The notes: generated by a model not told the origin, from the sequence alone. A stretch of 64,000 nt of DNA from Skeletonema tropicum (GCA_037178625.1 CM074128.1:1054001-1118000), one strand, 5' to 3'; positions 43,365 to 55,722 are shown, counted from the stretch's first letter. Translations and numbers: made by a program.

Positions 43365-43871
43365 ATGGCACCCCTCCAAACACTTCTCTGCACAATCGGC
43401 ATCACCGCCGCCGCCGCCTTCTCACCCGCACACATCCAACACATCACTCAGCGCACCCACAGCCTCTCACCACTCTGCTCCGACAAGGGAGGTGGATCGG
43501 CCATTGCCGCCCCCAAAACAAAAACAGTAACCACAACCGTTACAAAACAAAAGCAAAAGCAAGAACAAAAGAAGAAGTACCAGCCAAGTGATCCGGATCT
43601 TTTCAAACAAGAGGATTTTGAGGATGCGCCAATGTTCCGTCTCTTCTTGATTGGAGATGAGGAATATGAACAGGAGCATGTTGTGACTCGATTGGTGGAA
43701 ATTGTGGAGGATTGTTCGGAGGATAATGCCGCGGATTACTTCAAGTCGGCGTATCAGGGTGGGGAGGCGTTTATGGGCAAGTACCCGAGAGAGATTGCGG
43801 AGACTTATGCGGAACAATTGACAAGGTCTGATCCTATTATTTACATGGATGTGAGAGATGATAAGGACTAA
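43365..43871 (+). CDS. ClpS-like adaptor, plastid-targeted
   Basis: A 168-residue protein. The leader T-L-L-C-T-I-G-I-T-A-A-A-A-F-S-P-A carries the A-A-A-F cleavage motif for plastid import. A Thr/Lys/Gln-rich linker follows. The C-terminal 80 residues resemble ClpS: F-R-L-F-L-I-G-D-E-E-Y-E-Q-E-H-V-V-T-R-L in place of the usual L-L-N-D-x-x-T-x-x-x-V-V, a helical middle, and K-Y-P-R-E-I-A-E-T-Y-A-E-Q matching the Y-x-x-E-x-A-E-T-K-x-x-Q signature. ClpS delivers N-degron substrates to the Clp protease. The binding-pocket Asn-Asp is changed (I-G-D-E-E), so substrate choice may differ. The long upstream extension of the frame is not used because it lacks a signal peptide. Confidence 0.75.
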   Translation: MAPLQTLLCTIGITAAAAFSPAHIQHITQRTHSLSPLCSDKGGGSAIAAPKTKTVTTTVTKQKQKQEQKKKYQPSDPDLFKQEDFEDAPMFRLFLIGDEEYEQEHVVTRLVEIVEDCSEDNAADYFKSAYQGGEAFMGKYPREIAETYAEQLTRSDPIIYMDVRDDKD

Positions 43872-44095
43872 ATTTGATTCATGTGGATTTCGCGGAGAAG
43901 ATAGTTATGAATGCGGTTCACTTCAATATGCAACAAGTAAACTGATAAGCTAGAGACTTAAAAGACGTTATCAATAATAATTGCAAGTGCATATCGATCG
44001 ATGCATGCAGTATGCTCTTAAGCACAATACATATCCTAATGGACCGCAGCTGCTGCAAACAACAGCCGAGTGCAATGCAACTCTACTTTTCCTCT

Positions 44096-44792
44096 CTAGA
44101 AACCAAGACCAGCCAACCACTTCTTAACCTCCTTCGCTCTATCCCCATTCACCTCAATCGCCCCACCAGTACGAATCCTAATAGGATTCTCCGCATTCAC
44201 CCCCCTCCCAGCCTCACCTCCACCATGCTTCCCCGTAGACGCACTTGTCAAAATGCCCTTTTTACCAGTAGATAAATTCAACACGGCGCATAACTCCGAA
44301 AGAAACGCGGGGATATCACCTTGAACATTCCGAATAATTGTCGTTCGCTTCGTACCGGCCACACGTACATCTCTGTAGACGGGTAGAAACCCCACTGCAT
44401 TATTAGGCTTGCCTGCCGTTCGAGTGATGCTGAATGGATAGGTTGGGATTTCTACCTCGGGAGGGGGTGGGGCGGACCATCCATTGGATAGAAAGGTTGG
44501 TTGAAATATTTGTGGGTATACTCGTTCGGGAATGGTGGTGGAGGATGTGTCGGCAGCCGGTGCCCCCTCTTGTTTCTTTAAAATACGTAATCGAGCTGGA
44601 TTGTTTTTGAATAATCGTTTCACCTTGTGTTGCGGAATGTTTGGAGCGGATGGTTGTTGTTGCTGTTGCCAGAGGAGTAGTGATGGTGGTTGATTTTGAC
44701 GATGATGATGATGTGATGGCCAAGAAATTTGCATGCCGACCAATGGCTGGCGTGCTCTTTGCTACAGACCTTGCGATGCCAAAGAGAGACAT
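44096..44792 (-). CDS. MRPL49: Mitochondrial large-subunit ribosomal protein mL49 (frame interrupted)
   Basis: The leader M-S-L-F-G-I-A-R-S-V-A-K-S from 44792 is a typical mitochondrial presequence, but the mature part lies in the +1 frame. The switch fits TC[C/G] at 44633-44634, a Ser codon with both alleles. The mature part contains K-V-K-R-L-F-K-N-N, then the Img2/mL49 domain: Y-P-F-S-I-T-R-T, F-L-P-V-Y-R-D-V-R, K-R-T-T-I-I-R-N-V-Q-G-D-I, G-G-A-I-E-V-N-G-D and the closing V-K-K-W-L-A-G-L-G-F. The stop at 44096 falls right after the family's usual end. Expected length after correction is about 231 residues. Confidence 0.82.
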
Positions 44793-45267
44793 TTTCGATC
44801 AGTCTACTTGTCAGTCTACGCGCCCTCCAACCTATTGTTGCCTATGTTGCATGTGAGTACACTTGCTTCGTGCTTACTAGTTGTACTTATATTTACCGAG
44901 GCGCAGCGCTTGCTTGCTTGGTAGTAGGGGTGGGGAGGTGGAGGTGTTGGTGATGTTACGTTTGTCACGCGTGTTTGTTACAGTAGGCTGGAGCCTGGTA
45001 TCCGAAAGGAGGGCACTAACAGGGTACTTACGGGTTTTACACACCATTGACACGGGACCGGACGCTCTCGCCTCTCGCGCTTCCAGCCATGATAACTGAT
45101 AACGGCTACTTTCAATACACGCCTGAGTGCATTCATCTGCATCTGCGATGGTCAATAAGACGTTCATTCAATTGTCACTGCCTCTCTAGTCTACATCGCG
45201 TCACCTCTCTTATCTCATCGCATTCAGATCTTGATTCAGACTTGAAAAGTTCCTGGCAGCCAAAGCT
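44793..45267. other. Intergenic region between divergent genes
   Basis: Should contain promoters of mL49 (minus) and the lipase gene (plus). Overlapping short ORFs on both strands lack domains. No repeats seen. Confidence 0.35.
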
Positions 45268-48200
45268 ATGAAAAATTATTGGAGCAATAAGGAAGCTAAA
45301 AATCCATTTGATACTACTTCTTCCGCCGGTGGATCGCCTAGCAGACGAAGTAGATCAAGTCCAAAAATTGGATATTCATCAGCTGTTGCATCACTTCCTA
45401 CGCCCACGTCATTGTTTCCACCATGGCTATCGTCTTGGATGGTCATGACTCCATCAAACTATGCTTCAGATTCAAATAACGACGATGGCGATGACAGCGA
45501 CAGTTTTCACGACTGCCTATCAAAGATTGACACTGTAGACGACTACTCCATCTCTTCCTACGAAGAAGAAACCACCAGCTTGCTTCGAAAATCTTCTAAT
45601 TATTCAACCTCTTCATACTCAAAAAATACTACTACTTTATACAATTACAATTCAGTATCGGCTACGACTCCTTTGAAGAGTCATTCCATTCATCAAACAC
45701 AAACTAGGAATGGACATCATGATTCACCACTGCATCAAAATGATACTACTCATTTATTATCACCAATTCCTCGCACTCCACTGCAAATAGCGCTATCATG
45801 GATATCACCCTCCTATGGAAGGGGGAGAGTGTCCAATAACGCTCCTGTGGACGAAGATACAATAATCAAAAACAATGTCATGCAACTACAACAACAATCT
45901 AGCAAGAACAATACTACAATCCCACAAACACCCCACACCACTGGAAAGAACAATATTCGTAAGCGAAAGGATACCATGACACCTCTCCAACGAGCCATGT
46001 CTTCTCCAGCATTAATGTCACTAACCCCCAAAAAATATCACGACGAACAAGACGAGGAACAACAACAACAACAACAACAGCAACAGCAGCAACGAAATCG
46101 AGTAACATTGTCCTCAAAGAAATTGATACTGATTTTGGCAATAATTATTCCGATGATGTATTACATCCATGGACGAAATTAATATTGCTCGAGGAACTTG
46201 GTACGGCATGGTCGTGGTTTGTACTACTGCTTCCATATGCATTCATGATTTTGGCGGTGATTTTGGATGGTGATTCGCAATTGAAGAATGCGACTGTTGG
46301 ACCACTTGGTGGGAATACTGCGTGTGTGAATGAGGTTGTTGCTGCTACTGCCAATGATGGAAGTAGTATGCCATCTGCATTTGATGTATCGGCGAAGGGG
46401 ATACTTTCCTGTTCCATTTCGATTTGAGTCGGAAGAAGCGTCTTCTGGATCGTGTAGCTATCCCTTTGAATTAAGAGAAGGGGTGGGATTACTTGCTCAT
46501 GGTATGTCTCCAGAAAAATTCAACACAACAATATTATCTTCCAAGTCGTCATCCTCTATACCAGTCGGGAAAATCGTCGATAGTTGATGGGCGGTACCGA
46601 CATTTAATGTCTCATGGATCTGCATTTACATCTGGGGTCATTTCAGACGTTCCAGCTACATCTCAATCACTTCAGGGTGTTGCAAAGTTCAATAATTTGT
46701 CCAATGAAGCAGTAGCGATGGTTGCACGTGGATCAGTGTTGGTGTCTGCAATAGTGTTTCAGAGGCAACGGCCACCTGGTGAAATGCTGTCATTATCCGA
46801 ACCTGTACTTGGAAGAACGAACGAATTTCCGAGAGAGAGTGGTAGTGATTTACAACAGCAGTGGTCTCCAGTGTTGATTCTGAACCCAAAACAACTAGAT
46901 ATGTTCTGCACATTGCGACAAAAACGGCATGGTGCGAGCATTGCATCGATTGATCCATCTGAGCCAATTCGATGGGATTGTACGAGCGGACACATCGTTG
47001 ATGCCTTCTTTGCATTGCCCAATACTGCCGTACTCATTGGAGGGGATTTGCGAGTGGATGTTTTGCTTTCCTATCGTGAACCCCGGACGACAGGTGGTAC
47101 ATGGGTGAACGAAGAATTTGCTGCAAATGGCATTCATGACGATTATTTCTCGTATGATTCGATCGAGGAAGAAGCTCTATCAGATGCACAGAAGCTTTTA
47201 TCGAATGCTGATGTATCATTGAATCACAAAGATTTGCTGGCAGAGATATCCAAAAAATCAGTGTACAAGCTTGAACACGAAAGTTCCACGTACGAAGAAG
47301 TTGTGGAGATCACTCGAATCATTGCATCTGTCATCACTGTGGCATTCTTATGCTATTGGTGTCTGAGTATGATCGCAATATGCGAAGATGGGTCAAACCA
47401 GAACGATGCTGCAAATCCACTGCAAAGATTGAAAGCAGAAAATTTGTCACATATGGAAAGATACCAATGCGAGTTATTTCTGGTGGGAGAGCCCATGGGT
47501 GACATTCCCAGAGAGACGTTATCTCCAGTTGCTCCTGTTGTGCCTAATCCTGCTGCAAAATCCTCTCCTCTCCTACGCTTATTTTCATCCTTGGCTTTAC
47601 AGCAGCACTAGATTTCGTTGTGTTGCAGACTCCCTATCTGGAATTAGCATCCAAGGCGTCCTCTTTCTTTGGCTATCCTTGGTGCATGGTCTACGGTATC
47701 ACACTGCAGAATTGAATCGACGCCGCTTTGATCAGTACCGTCGCGTATCTCAACTACGACAAGCAACAAAGCACATCAAGCCACCAAATGAGGTTGGGAA
47801 TGATAGATGGGCACAAGTGAGGTGGTACTACAAAGAGTATGGAGACATTCACGGCGGCGGTGCAGCCATCTCTTTGGCGTTGAGGCACAAACACGATACG
47901 CGATCAGATTCATTTATTGAATTTATTTTCCCAAAAGTTACATTATTGATTATTGGAGTTATCTCCACTGTGACAGCGGCGGTATATAGATTTCCTGTTT
48001 CGGAGATGGCAGTGAATGACTCCAACAACGGCAGCTTACCTGAACCCAGATCGTTTCAGCCATGACAGTAAAGTCTACGTCATTAGTTCTGTTGTGCAAT
48101 TCATTGTGATCGAAATTTGGTGCGTCTTCATCGTCTACACATCATTCATCACGGCAGAACGTCTTCGTCGTGAACCCTTCTTAGTCTACTCGCCCTGCAC

Positions 48201-50144
48201 AATTATCGTTTCGAGTTCTATCGGGAATATTGTTTCTTGGCGTTGGCTTCAGTTTTACGCTTTTCTCCATCACAACAATGAAGTTACTGCATAATACGGG
48301 TGACTCTGATTTATCAGAGGATGGAATTGTGTATGATACATCTCTGTCAGGAACGGGAGAATCATGGGACTCCAGAGCCGATTTTTTGTTTCGAATACTC
48401 CGCCTTGCAACCAGTCAGAGCCCATTCGTGGGAACTGCTTCTAACGTAGGACCAGGGAAGATATTGTATGCAACAGCGTGTTCATTGGTAGCGGCGTTTA
48501 TCTTCCTACCTTCATCACATTTCCGTGCATCAAACAGGAGAGAACCAATCTACCGACGAAAGTTCAGTCATTCCAGGAAAGTCGAAGGAGATGCTTGCAA
48601 TCAAAGATAGAAGACTGCAGGGGAGAGACAAACGATTCGTTGTATCACTTGCTCGTAATTCACATACCTGGAGAGTATTCCCGTTACCAATCAGGAGTCA
48701 CGGCTTTGTGAGTCAACATACACTGAAGGAGCAGCTGAATATGGTTGGCACGTTTCAGCTGGATGGAAACTTCAACGCGCACAGGTTCAAATTTGGACGA
48801 GGGGCTATTTACAAAGGCAAGTATATGCCTGTCTTTTGCATCGAATTAGCCTGTTGGTTACTCGAAGCTTCTTGGCAAACGTATTATTCCTCAACAGAAT
48901 ATTCGTTGGACGAGTGGGCACCAGGGAAGTTGAATATAGAGCCTATGGGGTTGAAAGTCGACCATTTCATTGACGATGACGAGTCCGATACACATGCATT
49001 CGTTGCAAGCAACATATCAGAGCAAGTAGAAGGAGAAGAAGACAGCATTATTGTGGTTGCCTTCAGAGGTACAGCGTCCATGTCAAACATAGCGACTGAT
49101 TTGACATTCCGTCAGGTTCCCTTGCACGAAAAAGTGATGAGTGATTCCCCTGCCTTCAGCATTCGTCCTGGAGAGCAAGTCGCTGTAGCAGAAAATGCTT
49201 GGGACATGGACGAAGCAACTCCTATAACAATTGTCCAAGACCTGTTGTTGAATCGATCTGCATCTTGTGAACCACCAAGCGATCAAGAGCAAACAGCTTT
49301 GTTACCCGCAGCAGTATCGCATGGTGCTAAGGCAGTGATTCGTGCAACTCCCATGGCGAGGCAGGCTCTCCCCTGTGTACACGAAGGCTTTCAACAGAGC
49401 TACATGAAGGTCAGACAAGAACTTATCGAGGCAATACTTTCAGTCATGAAACGCCAGGTTGACAAGGCGATAGAACGCAGCAGGTATGCTGGCAACGCGA
49501 ATGAACCTATAACTCTACCCAAAATCTATCTCACTGGACATTCTCTGGGTGGTAGTTTAGCACAAATTTTGGCATTGGACCTGGCGAGCAACATTGAAAT
49601 AGTAATAGAGCAATCCAGTGGAGGAACCGGAATTGCTGCTCACGAGATATCATTCAAACAAAGTTTTTCTACACTGGACATAGACGAAGAGGCGCTATCC
49701 GACAATGGGGATATTGTAGATGCACGCCGTAGTCAGGATGATATACCAAAGAAAGTTATTCGTCTTCGCCCGCCGATAGCTGTTTACACATTCGGCCAGC
49801 CTCGCGTTGGAAATATTGCGTTCAAAACATTATACAAACAGAGAGTTCCTCACACCTTTCGGGTTGTCACCGAAGGAGATGCGTTTACGTCGATGCCCAC
49901 GTTGGGTCCGCTGTGTTCAGGTATATACAGACACGCTGGTCTAGAAGTTCTGCTGGAGGATGGCTGCACGGGTAATATCCTTGTTGGTCCAACTGTTGTT
50001 GAAACACTCCTTCGCTTCACCAAGGTAAGAACTAATGTTACTGCGCACTTCATGGAAAGATACCGCGAATCACTAGAAAGTGCATTGGGCAGCGATGATC
50101 TAAGGGAGTATTACCGAGGACATGGTGGAAAGGTTAGGACATAA
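45268..50144 (+). CDS. Class 3 lipase with N-terminal multi-membrane region (frame interrupted)
   Basis: A chain of overlapping open frames reads as one gene of about 1600 residues. Order: a Ser/Thr-rich and Gln-rich N-terminus; a first membrane span (W-F-V-L-L-L-P-Y-A-F-M-I-L-A-V); a luminal or extracellular region; further spans (V-I-T-V-A-F-L-C-Y-W, V-L-F-L-W-L-S-L, Y-V-I-S-S-V-V-Q-F-I-V); then a lipase_3 domain with F-R-G-T-A-S (oxyanion region), G-H-S-L-G-G-S-L-A near 49535 (nucleophile elbow), F-G-Q-P-R-V-G-N, G-D-A-F-T-S-M-P and R-H-A-G. It resembles plant/animal DAG-lipase-like membrane lipases. At least seven +1 shifts occur; two are clearly allele-like: TC[C/T] at 46409-46410 and GG[G/A] at 48225-48226. 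Sn-1 acylglycerol hydrolysis is inferred. Confidence 0.75.
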
Positions 50145-51543
50145 GGATCAAGACCAATACCTTGGTAACAATGGGGCTGCACTTCCATCTTGGGTGACTC
50201 ACGTCAAACGATCGCACAGGAGTTAGATACATACCTGATTGACTTGGCTGAGATTGACAGTATCAGAGACTGACTTTAGGAGGGTAGTCTCCAGAGATAT
50301 CGAACAAACAAAACGACGAATTACAAGTATATATGAAGCAAAAATAACAGATAGTCTCTTTCAACAATTTATCTGTATTGTCAAGCTTCAAGCGAGAGCT
50401 GACTTCTTGTACGGATAAGACTGACTTGAATCCTATTAGAATCAGGCTCCTTGTACTTTTGCCTTTTGCCTAATCCTCCTTAAGATTTGTTAGGTTACTT
50501 ACTTATCATCTTTTTGCCATTTTGCGGAGACGCAACTCTTACTCTTGGCAGCGCGCCTTTGCTCTAGAGAGCACCTAATACTCGAAGCAGATTGCATTCT
50601 TGTAGAATAGACAGAAGTATATACTTAGGCAGATAGATAGAGTGTTTGTGACACTTGCTTCACAACAATTCTCAATTCTGCTTAGAAGCACTTTGGAGGA
50701 AGTTAATGAGCCCTCTTTGTCATTCTACATGATATGAAAATCCTTTTTGAATGACTCATATAATGAAGGTGATTGCATAGGACCCACGCCCTGAACGACC
50801 TAATAAGAGTACCAGCAAATAAGTACCTCTAGAGAGGAGAGATATGTAGCAGCAACACGGTACTGTACTATTGAGTTCAGCTTGCAAGTTTTTTTTCAAT
50901 ATCAGGCTGATGGTGGCAAGTAAGATATCGATAAGATCCTAATGGCCAAGGGATGAAGATTACCACTGCAAGGAGGGTCAAAATCCTTCTAGTCACTGTG
51001 TTATTGAGGGTCGTAGGAAGCCATTTTTCACCATGGTCTGGGTCCATTTTTGATGGTTGATGGCAAGTGAGTACCGTATGTACATAGGAACTAGTACAAA
51101 AGAGACCGGTACTGGTTTTTATCGGAAGCCACACTCGATTGACACAACTTCAAGTTGGAGCAATTTGGAGGAGGTTGCTTAATTGTGCGACGCTTAGCAC
51201 TTTTGCTACCCACATAAACACAAACGGCGGTTAGATCAAAACACAGAGGAAGAACTGACGCGCGTTTTAAAAAAATAACGGAGGTCAAACTCCCACGAGA
51301 AAAAAGTTAAGCGTCGCACAAAATAGGTGCTTGCAAATTCAAATCAATGGAACAGTAGGATTCAAGTTTCTTAATTCTCCCATTTCCCTTCTCTCCTCAC
51401 CTTCTTCAATCTTCCACCAAAATCGGAAATCGCCAGTTCGAAAACTCCAAGCGCAAGCTGTGAGTAGTCCTTTCATAGCGCATCGATAGCAAATCATACT
51501 CATTGCTACCAGCCACTCTCTCTGGAGCATCAGATAATACACA
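50145..51543. other. Intergenic region
   Basis: About 1.4 kb without a supported gene. It contains a small inverted-repeat element (51183-51321). The remaining sequence is AT-rich. Minus-strand ORFs at 50877-51134 and 51339-51668 lack domains, and the latter is antisense to the PITH gene. Confidence 0.45.
51183..51321. repeat. Small element with 14-base terminal inverted repeats
   Basis: TTGTGCGACGCTTA (51183-51196) and TAAGCGTCGCACAA (51308-51321) are perfect inverted repeats 111 bases apart, the size of a short MITE. No convincing target duplication is seen, so an alternative is a pair of binding sites. Confidence 0.5.
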
Positions 51544-52345
51544 ATGTTTCCAGGTCTCGGAGGCGCAACACAACCCGCAGCCGCCAGCGGAGCCGCCGCA
51601 GCGGAACCAGCACCAGCCAAAGATGGCGACAGCCTGATCAACCTCTGTGACATTCTTGATAAACCCATGTGCTATGCCCGAAATGAAAATACGTCGTACC
51701 CTCTTGGGAATTTGTTCATTGGTGATTCGAGGCTAGGGATGCAGAGTGACGCGGATGAGCAGTTGATTATTCATTTAACGTTTCAGGAGTTTGTCAAGGT
51801 GAGTTGATTATCGGTGTCATTTCTTTTTATGTTCTCTTAGCAGTGTAACGCTTCTGATCTTTGGCTAATAATAATAATTTATCTCTCGTAACAACTATTC
51901 TATTCAATACAAAGGTGAAAAGCATAAAATTCTCAGAGTGGAACATGGGGTCTAACCCCGACATGAACCCCGTCACAGTACACATTCATATCAACCGTAA
52001 TAACTTGGGTTTCGAGGTAAGAAGATACCATCACTCTGAGTGTTCCTTTTTATTTATTCATAACAATGACTCAAAATACCACAACCATCAACAATAATAC
52101 CAACAACAAAATGTTAGGATATCGAGGATGTCGACCCCGCACAAACCATCACACTCACTACTGCCGATCTACAAGAAATGTCAGATGCAATAGATCTTTA
52201 CTACGTCAAATTCCAACGTGTCAAGAGTCTCACCTTTTTCATTGAAGAGAATGCCGGGGCGGACATTACGGCTATTGGAGGATTGCAGATTATGGGACGC
52301 ACGGTTGCTACAACAAATATGAATGATTTCAAGAAGCAAGGATGA
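51544..52345 (+). CDS. PITHD1: PITH-domain protein
   Basis: Three exons, 51544-51798, 51915-52016 and 52118-52345, with two phase-0 introns of 116 and 101 bases; 194 residues. The N-terminus is Ala/Pro/Gly-rich. The PITH domain follows: L-N-x-x-x-x-L-P-style opening (S-L-I-N-L-C-D-I-L-D-K-P), D-E-Q-L-I-I-H-L-T-F-Q-E-F-V-K|V-K-S-I-K-F (interacts with proteasome in the thioredoxin-like TXNL1 family), V-H-I-H-I-N-R-N-N-L-G-F-E|D-I-E-D-V-D-P-A-Q, Y-Y-V-K-F-Q-R-V-K-S-L-T-F-F-I-E and G-L-Q-I-M-G. There is no thioredoxin domain, so it is closer to PITHD1 than to TXNL1. Likely cytosolic. Confidence 0.9.
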
Positions 52346-52769
52346 GGTAGATAGACGTTGTATTATTCCTTTGAATAGGGAGTAATGCGATGTCGCACAT
52401 ATTAGAGCTTCAACAATGATATTGTGATGAAGGGGGTAATTACGGATGGATATAGGGATGCATTGACGAGAATGCTGTCCAGGAATGTTATCACAATACA
52501 ACAACCGTGGCTTTGACAGAATGACGCAATGTTTTTCTCGTCTCGCTTCTTAGATGAAGGAGATCATTGCTGATATTGTCAAGAGGGGAAGAATCGAAAG
52601 GGGAAAAGGCAATTCTATCTCTTTGTCTCGGTGGCTGGATTGATATTACAATCACAATAGTTGACGAAGTATTTACTGTAAACAATCATTTTTATACAAA
52701 TCTGTATCGCACTCTCTATGATAACCTTCATCACACACCATGAATGAAGAACGACAGTATCCATACGCT
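52346..52769. other. Convergent intergenic region
   Basis: 3' flanks of the PITH gene and of the small minus-strand gene. Two minus-strand ORFs here have no recognisable domain. Nothing else seen. Confidence 0.35.
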
Positions 52770-53268
52770 TTACATCTCGTGTAAAATTCTACGGTTCTTA
52801 CTATCCCACTGAATGCTAGGATAGGCGTCACCACTAATCAAGCTCTTTGCCGTGTTACACGTCACGAAGACCAAATTATTACCCAATCCATCCGGATGAA
52901 GTGCTATGTTGGCGTCTCTTCTCCAAGGAACGAGGTTATTGCATGATGCGCCATCATCGTTTTTCTTTACAGCTTTGCGATGAGCGCATTTTAAACAGGA
53001 TGGTGGTTGTACAAAGCCGAGACGAGCATAGAAGCACTGAAGCAAGCGAAAATGTATTTGTATGGTGAGGTGACAAGAGGGAAAAAGCTGCGCGCAGAGA
53101 GGAGGACAGGGTTCTTGAAGAACGCACCATTGTAATGAACAAATCGTCTATTGACTCCGAACTTTTAGCAGAATCTCCCAAACCTATGCCTCCGCCGTTA
53201 CTGTTCTCTGTTACCTGGCCCGATTCAAGGGCGATTCCATCGGGATAGCGGCGTTTCATTGTCGCCAT
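52770..53268 (-). CDS. Small conserved-looking protein with CxxC, unknown
   Basis: Two exons, 53128-53268 and 52770-53036, across a GTGCGT...TTCAG intron of 91 bases; 135 residues, phase 0. The acceptor is preceded by a pyrimidine-rich TTTTCGCTTGCTTC. Exon 1 gives M-A-T-M-K-R-R-Y-P and a Gly/Ser-rich acidic segment. Exon 2 has C-F-Y-A-R-L-G-F, P-S-C-L-K-C-A-H-R-K, C-N-N-L-V-P-W-R-R-D-A-N, L-H-P-D-G-L-G-N-N and V-T-C-N-T-A-K. The CxxC and later Cys residues could bind zinc. I do not recognise the family. The alternative of reading through in one frame gives a Ser-rich tail without features. Confidence 0.55.
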
Positions 53269-53535
53269 AATATCTTCTACTCCTATTTCAATACTGGACT
53301 ACGCTTCTGCTTCGTTGCAGCTTGCGGCATGAATGAGGATGCAATCATTCGGCGAGGATTTTGAATTTTGGAGGATTTTTAGAGGGCAGGGCGAGGGGCA
53401 GGGGCACCCACGCAAACTTCGAACTGCACAAATCCGAATCCAAAAATAAAGATGGAAAATGAAAATGGGCAAAAATGCCAGTAGCAGTAGTTGAGTCTCT
53501 AGCTATGGACATAAAAGGACCCGAACAATAGTAAC

Positions 53536-55462
53536 ATGACAGACATATCAACATTCAACCACGAGGCAGACGAACGAGTCGCCGCCAAGCACGCAGTATC
53601 CATCGCCGAAGAAAACTGGCGCTCCCTCTGCACACAATACGCCTCAACCTTCGTGGCAGCCGAACGGCGCAGCAGCGATGTACAATCGGCCCTCAAGGAA
53701 TTATTGCAAGAGATTCATTGTCATACCAAGCCTAGTGTTAGGAGGGTTGGTAGGGCGCTGGATCCGAATTATGCAGAGGGGGATAATGATGATGATGATG
53801 ATGAGGAAGATAGTGAGGGAGAGGATGGACAAGAGGAACATTTGACACAACCGGCTTCTGCCCTCTTGGCGGATTTGGCAGAGAAGCACCGTCTTCGTCG
53901 AAGGACATTGATGCAGCATTCGTCTTTATTGGAGTTATTGGAGCTCCCGTCATTGATGGATGCATGTGTACGCAGTTCTTTATATGAAGATGCGCTAAGT
54001 ATTGCTGGGTTTGCAAATACATTGGAGAGACGACACTTGATGGAAAGTGTATCCGACAAGGAAGAGGAGAAACAAACTGTTGTTGCGGGGGTAGTTTCTG
54101 AAATTCGTCGACGAGAGGCAGATTTACGAAGGATGTTAATTCATCGGCTACGGGGGGATGTGACCATGCCGCAATGTCTTGAGGTTGTTACGGCACTGAG
54201 ACGTTTGAATGGTGTGGAACTCGAACGACGCAATAATAAAAGTGGAGAGCAACACGATTTGGAGGGGGTTCATGCAGCCATGGAGATGAGACTTCAGGTT
54301 GATTTCCTCGAGGCGAGGGATGCTTGGCTAGAGGGGGGGAATAGCAAAAATTGGATCGGCTCAGGCGGCAGCAGCGGCTAAGGGTGGATCATCATCATCA
54401 TCGCGGACGTCAGCCCAGGCAGAGCAAATTCTGGATGGGATAGAGCGATACCGCACGAGGTGCTTTGAGATTGTTACACAATTCCTTGCCATCTTTCGGG
54501 GGTCCTTTGCTCCATCCACGTCATCGTCGAACAATCAAGATCATTCATTCTCTCTTCTATCCATGTGGACTGCACGACGTGTCCAAACATTTTTAACATC
54601 ACTGAACTCAAATCTCATTTCTCATGTTCATGATACTGCCACACTTCGAGATGCTCTTGATGCATCATCGTTTTTTGCATCTAGTATGGGTCGAGTAGGA
54701 GCTGATTTCCAATCACAGCTAGCTCCTATTTTTGAGCCACTTTTGACGAAAATGATTGTTGGATATTGGAGTGACGGATTAAATGGAATGAGTGAGACTC
54801 TCAAAGCGTGTCGTGACGCTGGTATTGCAGGACCTTTGTTTGGGGCAGAAACGTCGTCGAGTAAAGAGAGTTCAGATGGAATCAACATAGATGATGTTGA
54901 TGTGCAGTCATCAAGAACACCACATCCTCCACGAAGTCTATTGGCTCTGCCGTCATTGGCTCGGTTTCTCAATGCCTATCTTACTGGACTAAACGAGTTA
55001 CGTCGATGCCTCCTTCCCGGGGCCTTTCCTTCCATAAGATTGGCACACAGCAAACTTATTGCAGACACAAAAATGGCACTTCAAGCAAATGAACGAGCCG
55101 CCCTCACGCCTGGACTGCGCGGAGAGGCAACAAAATTGCGAGAAGCAGCTGCTAAGATGAAAGCAGAGTTCGATAATTGTGTTGAACCCTACATGAAGAA
55201 CTCGTTGGAAGTTGCTCTGGGCTCGTTTGACTACGCCATCGCTGAAGCGGACAAGGCTCGTATAGAAGCAGAAAAGAAAGCTGCTGTATTGGCAGCGGAA
55301 AAGGCTCGCATCGAAGCAGAGGAACGAGCTACAGCAGAAGCAGAAGAACTTGCAGCAAAACAAAAGACTGCCGCAGCAGAAGCAGCAACTGAAAAGATGA
55401 AAACGGAAGAACAAGATAGTAGCAAGGAAGAAATGGAAAGCACCGACCTTCAATCTGACTAA
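53536..55462 (+). CDS. COG8: Conserved oligomeric Golgi complex subunit 8 (one frameshift)
   Basis: About 640 residues once a +1 shift at 54333-54340 is allowed for. The N-terminal half matches the Dor1/COG8 domain: Y-A-S-T-F-V-A-A-E-R-R, then L-L-E-L-L-E-L-P-S-L-M-D-A-C-V-R and Y-E-D-A-L-S-I-A-G-F. The region Q-V-D-F-L-E-A-R-D-A-W-L precedes the shift, and A-R-R-V-Q-T-F-L-T-S-L with R-D-A-L-D-A-S-S-F-F-A-S-S-M-G-R-V-G-A-D-F follows it, both typical of COG8. COG8 is part of lobe B of the tether for retrograde Golgi vesicles. The tail adds an Ala/Glu/Lys coiled coil. The shift lies where GG[G/A] followed by ATA gives seven G then A, again matching two Gly alleles. Confidence 0.85.
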
Positions 55463-55500
55463 CAGCTTATGTTTACTTGAAAATGTTCTACGTAAATGCA

Positions 55501-55722
55501 TCATTGATATAACATGATCTCTCTATACAAAGCAGCGCACAAATATTTCTTTCTTGACGTGTTCACAAACAAATTTTCACCACAGTCCCCTCTACTTTGA
55601 GAGTTTTGAAAAGCTGCAACATTTTTAATAGTATCTGCAACAGTTGGATCGTAGAATGATCTTTCTGTACAAAGCGGCGCACAAATATTTCTTGACGTGT
55701 TCACAAACGACTTGATCACCAA
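55501..55722 (-). repeat. Tandem duplication of the 3' end of the TPR gene
   Basis: Two stretches, about 55511-55655 and about 55660-55780, share GCGCACAAATATTTCTT, GACGTGTTCACAAAC and TTTTTAATAGTATCTGCAAC in the same order. The right-hand copy overlaps the last codons and 3' flank of the TPR gene; the left-hand copy repeats them, re-encoding the D-P-T-V-A-D-T-I-K-N-V-A segment outside the gene. Confidence 0.85.
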
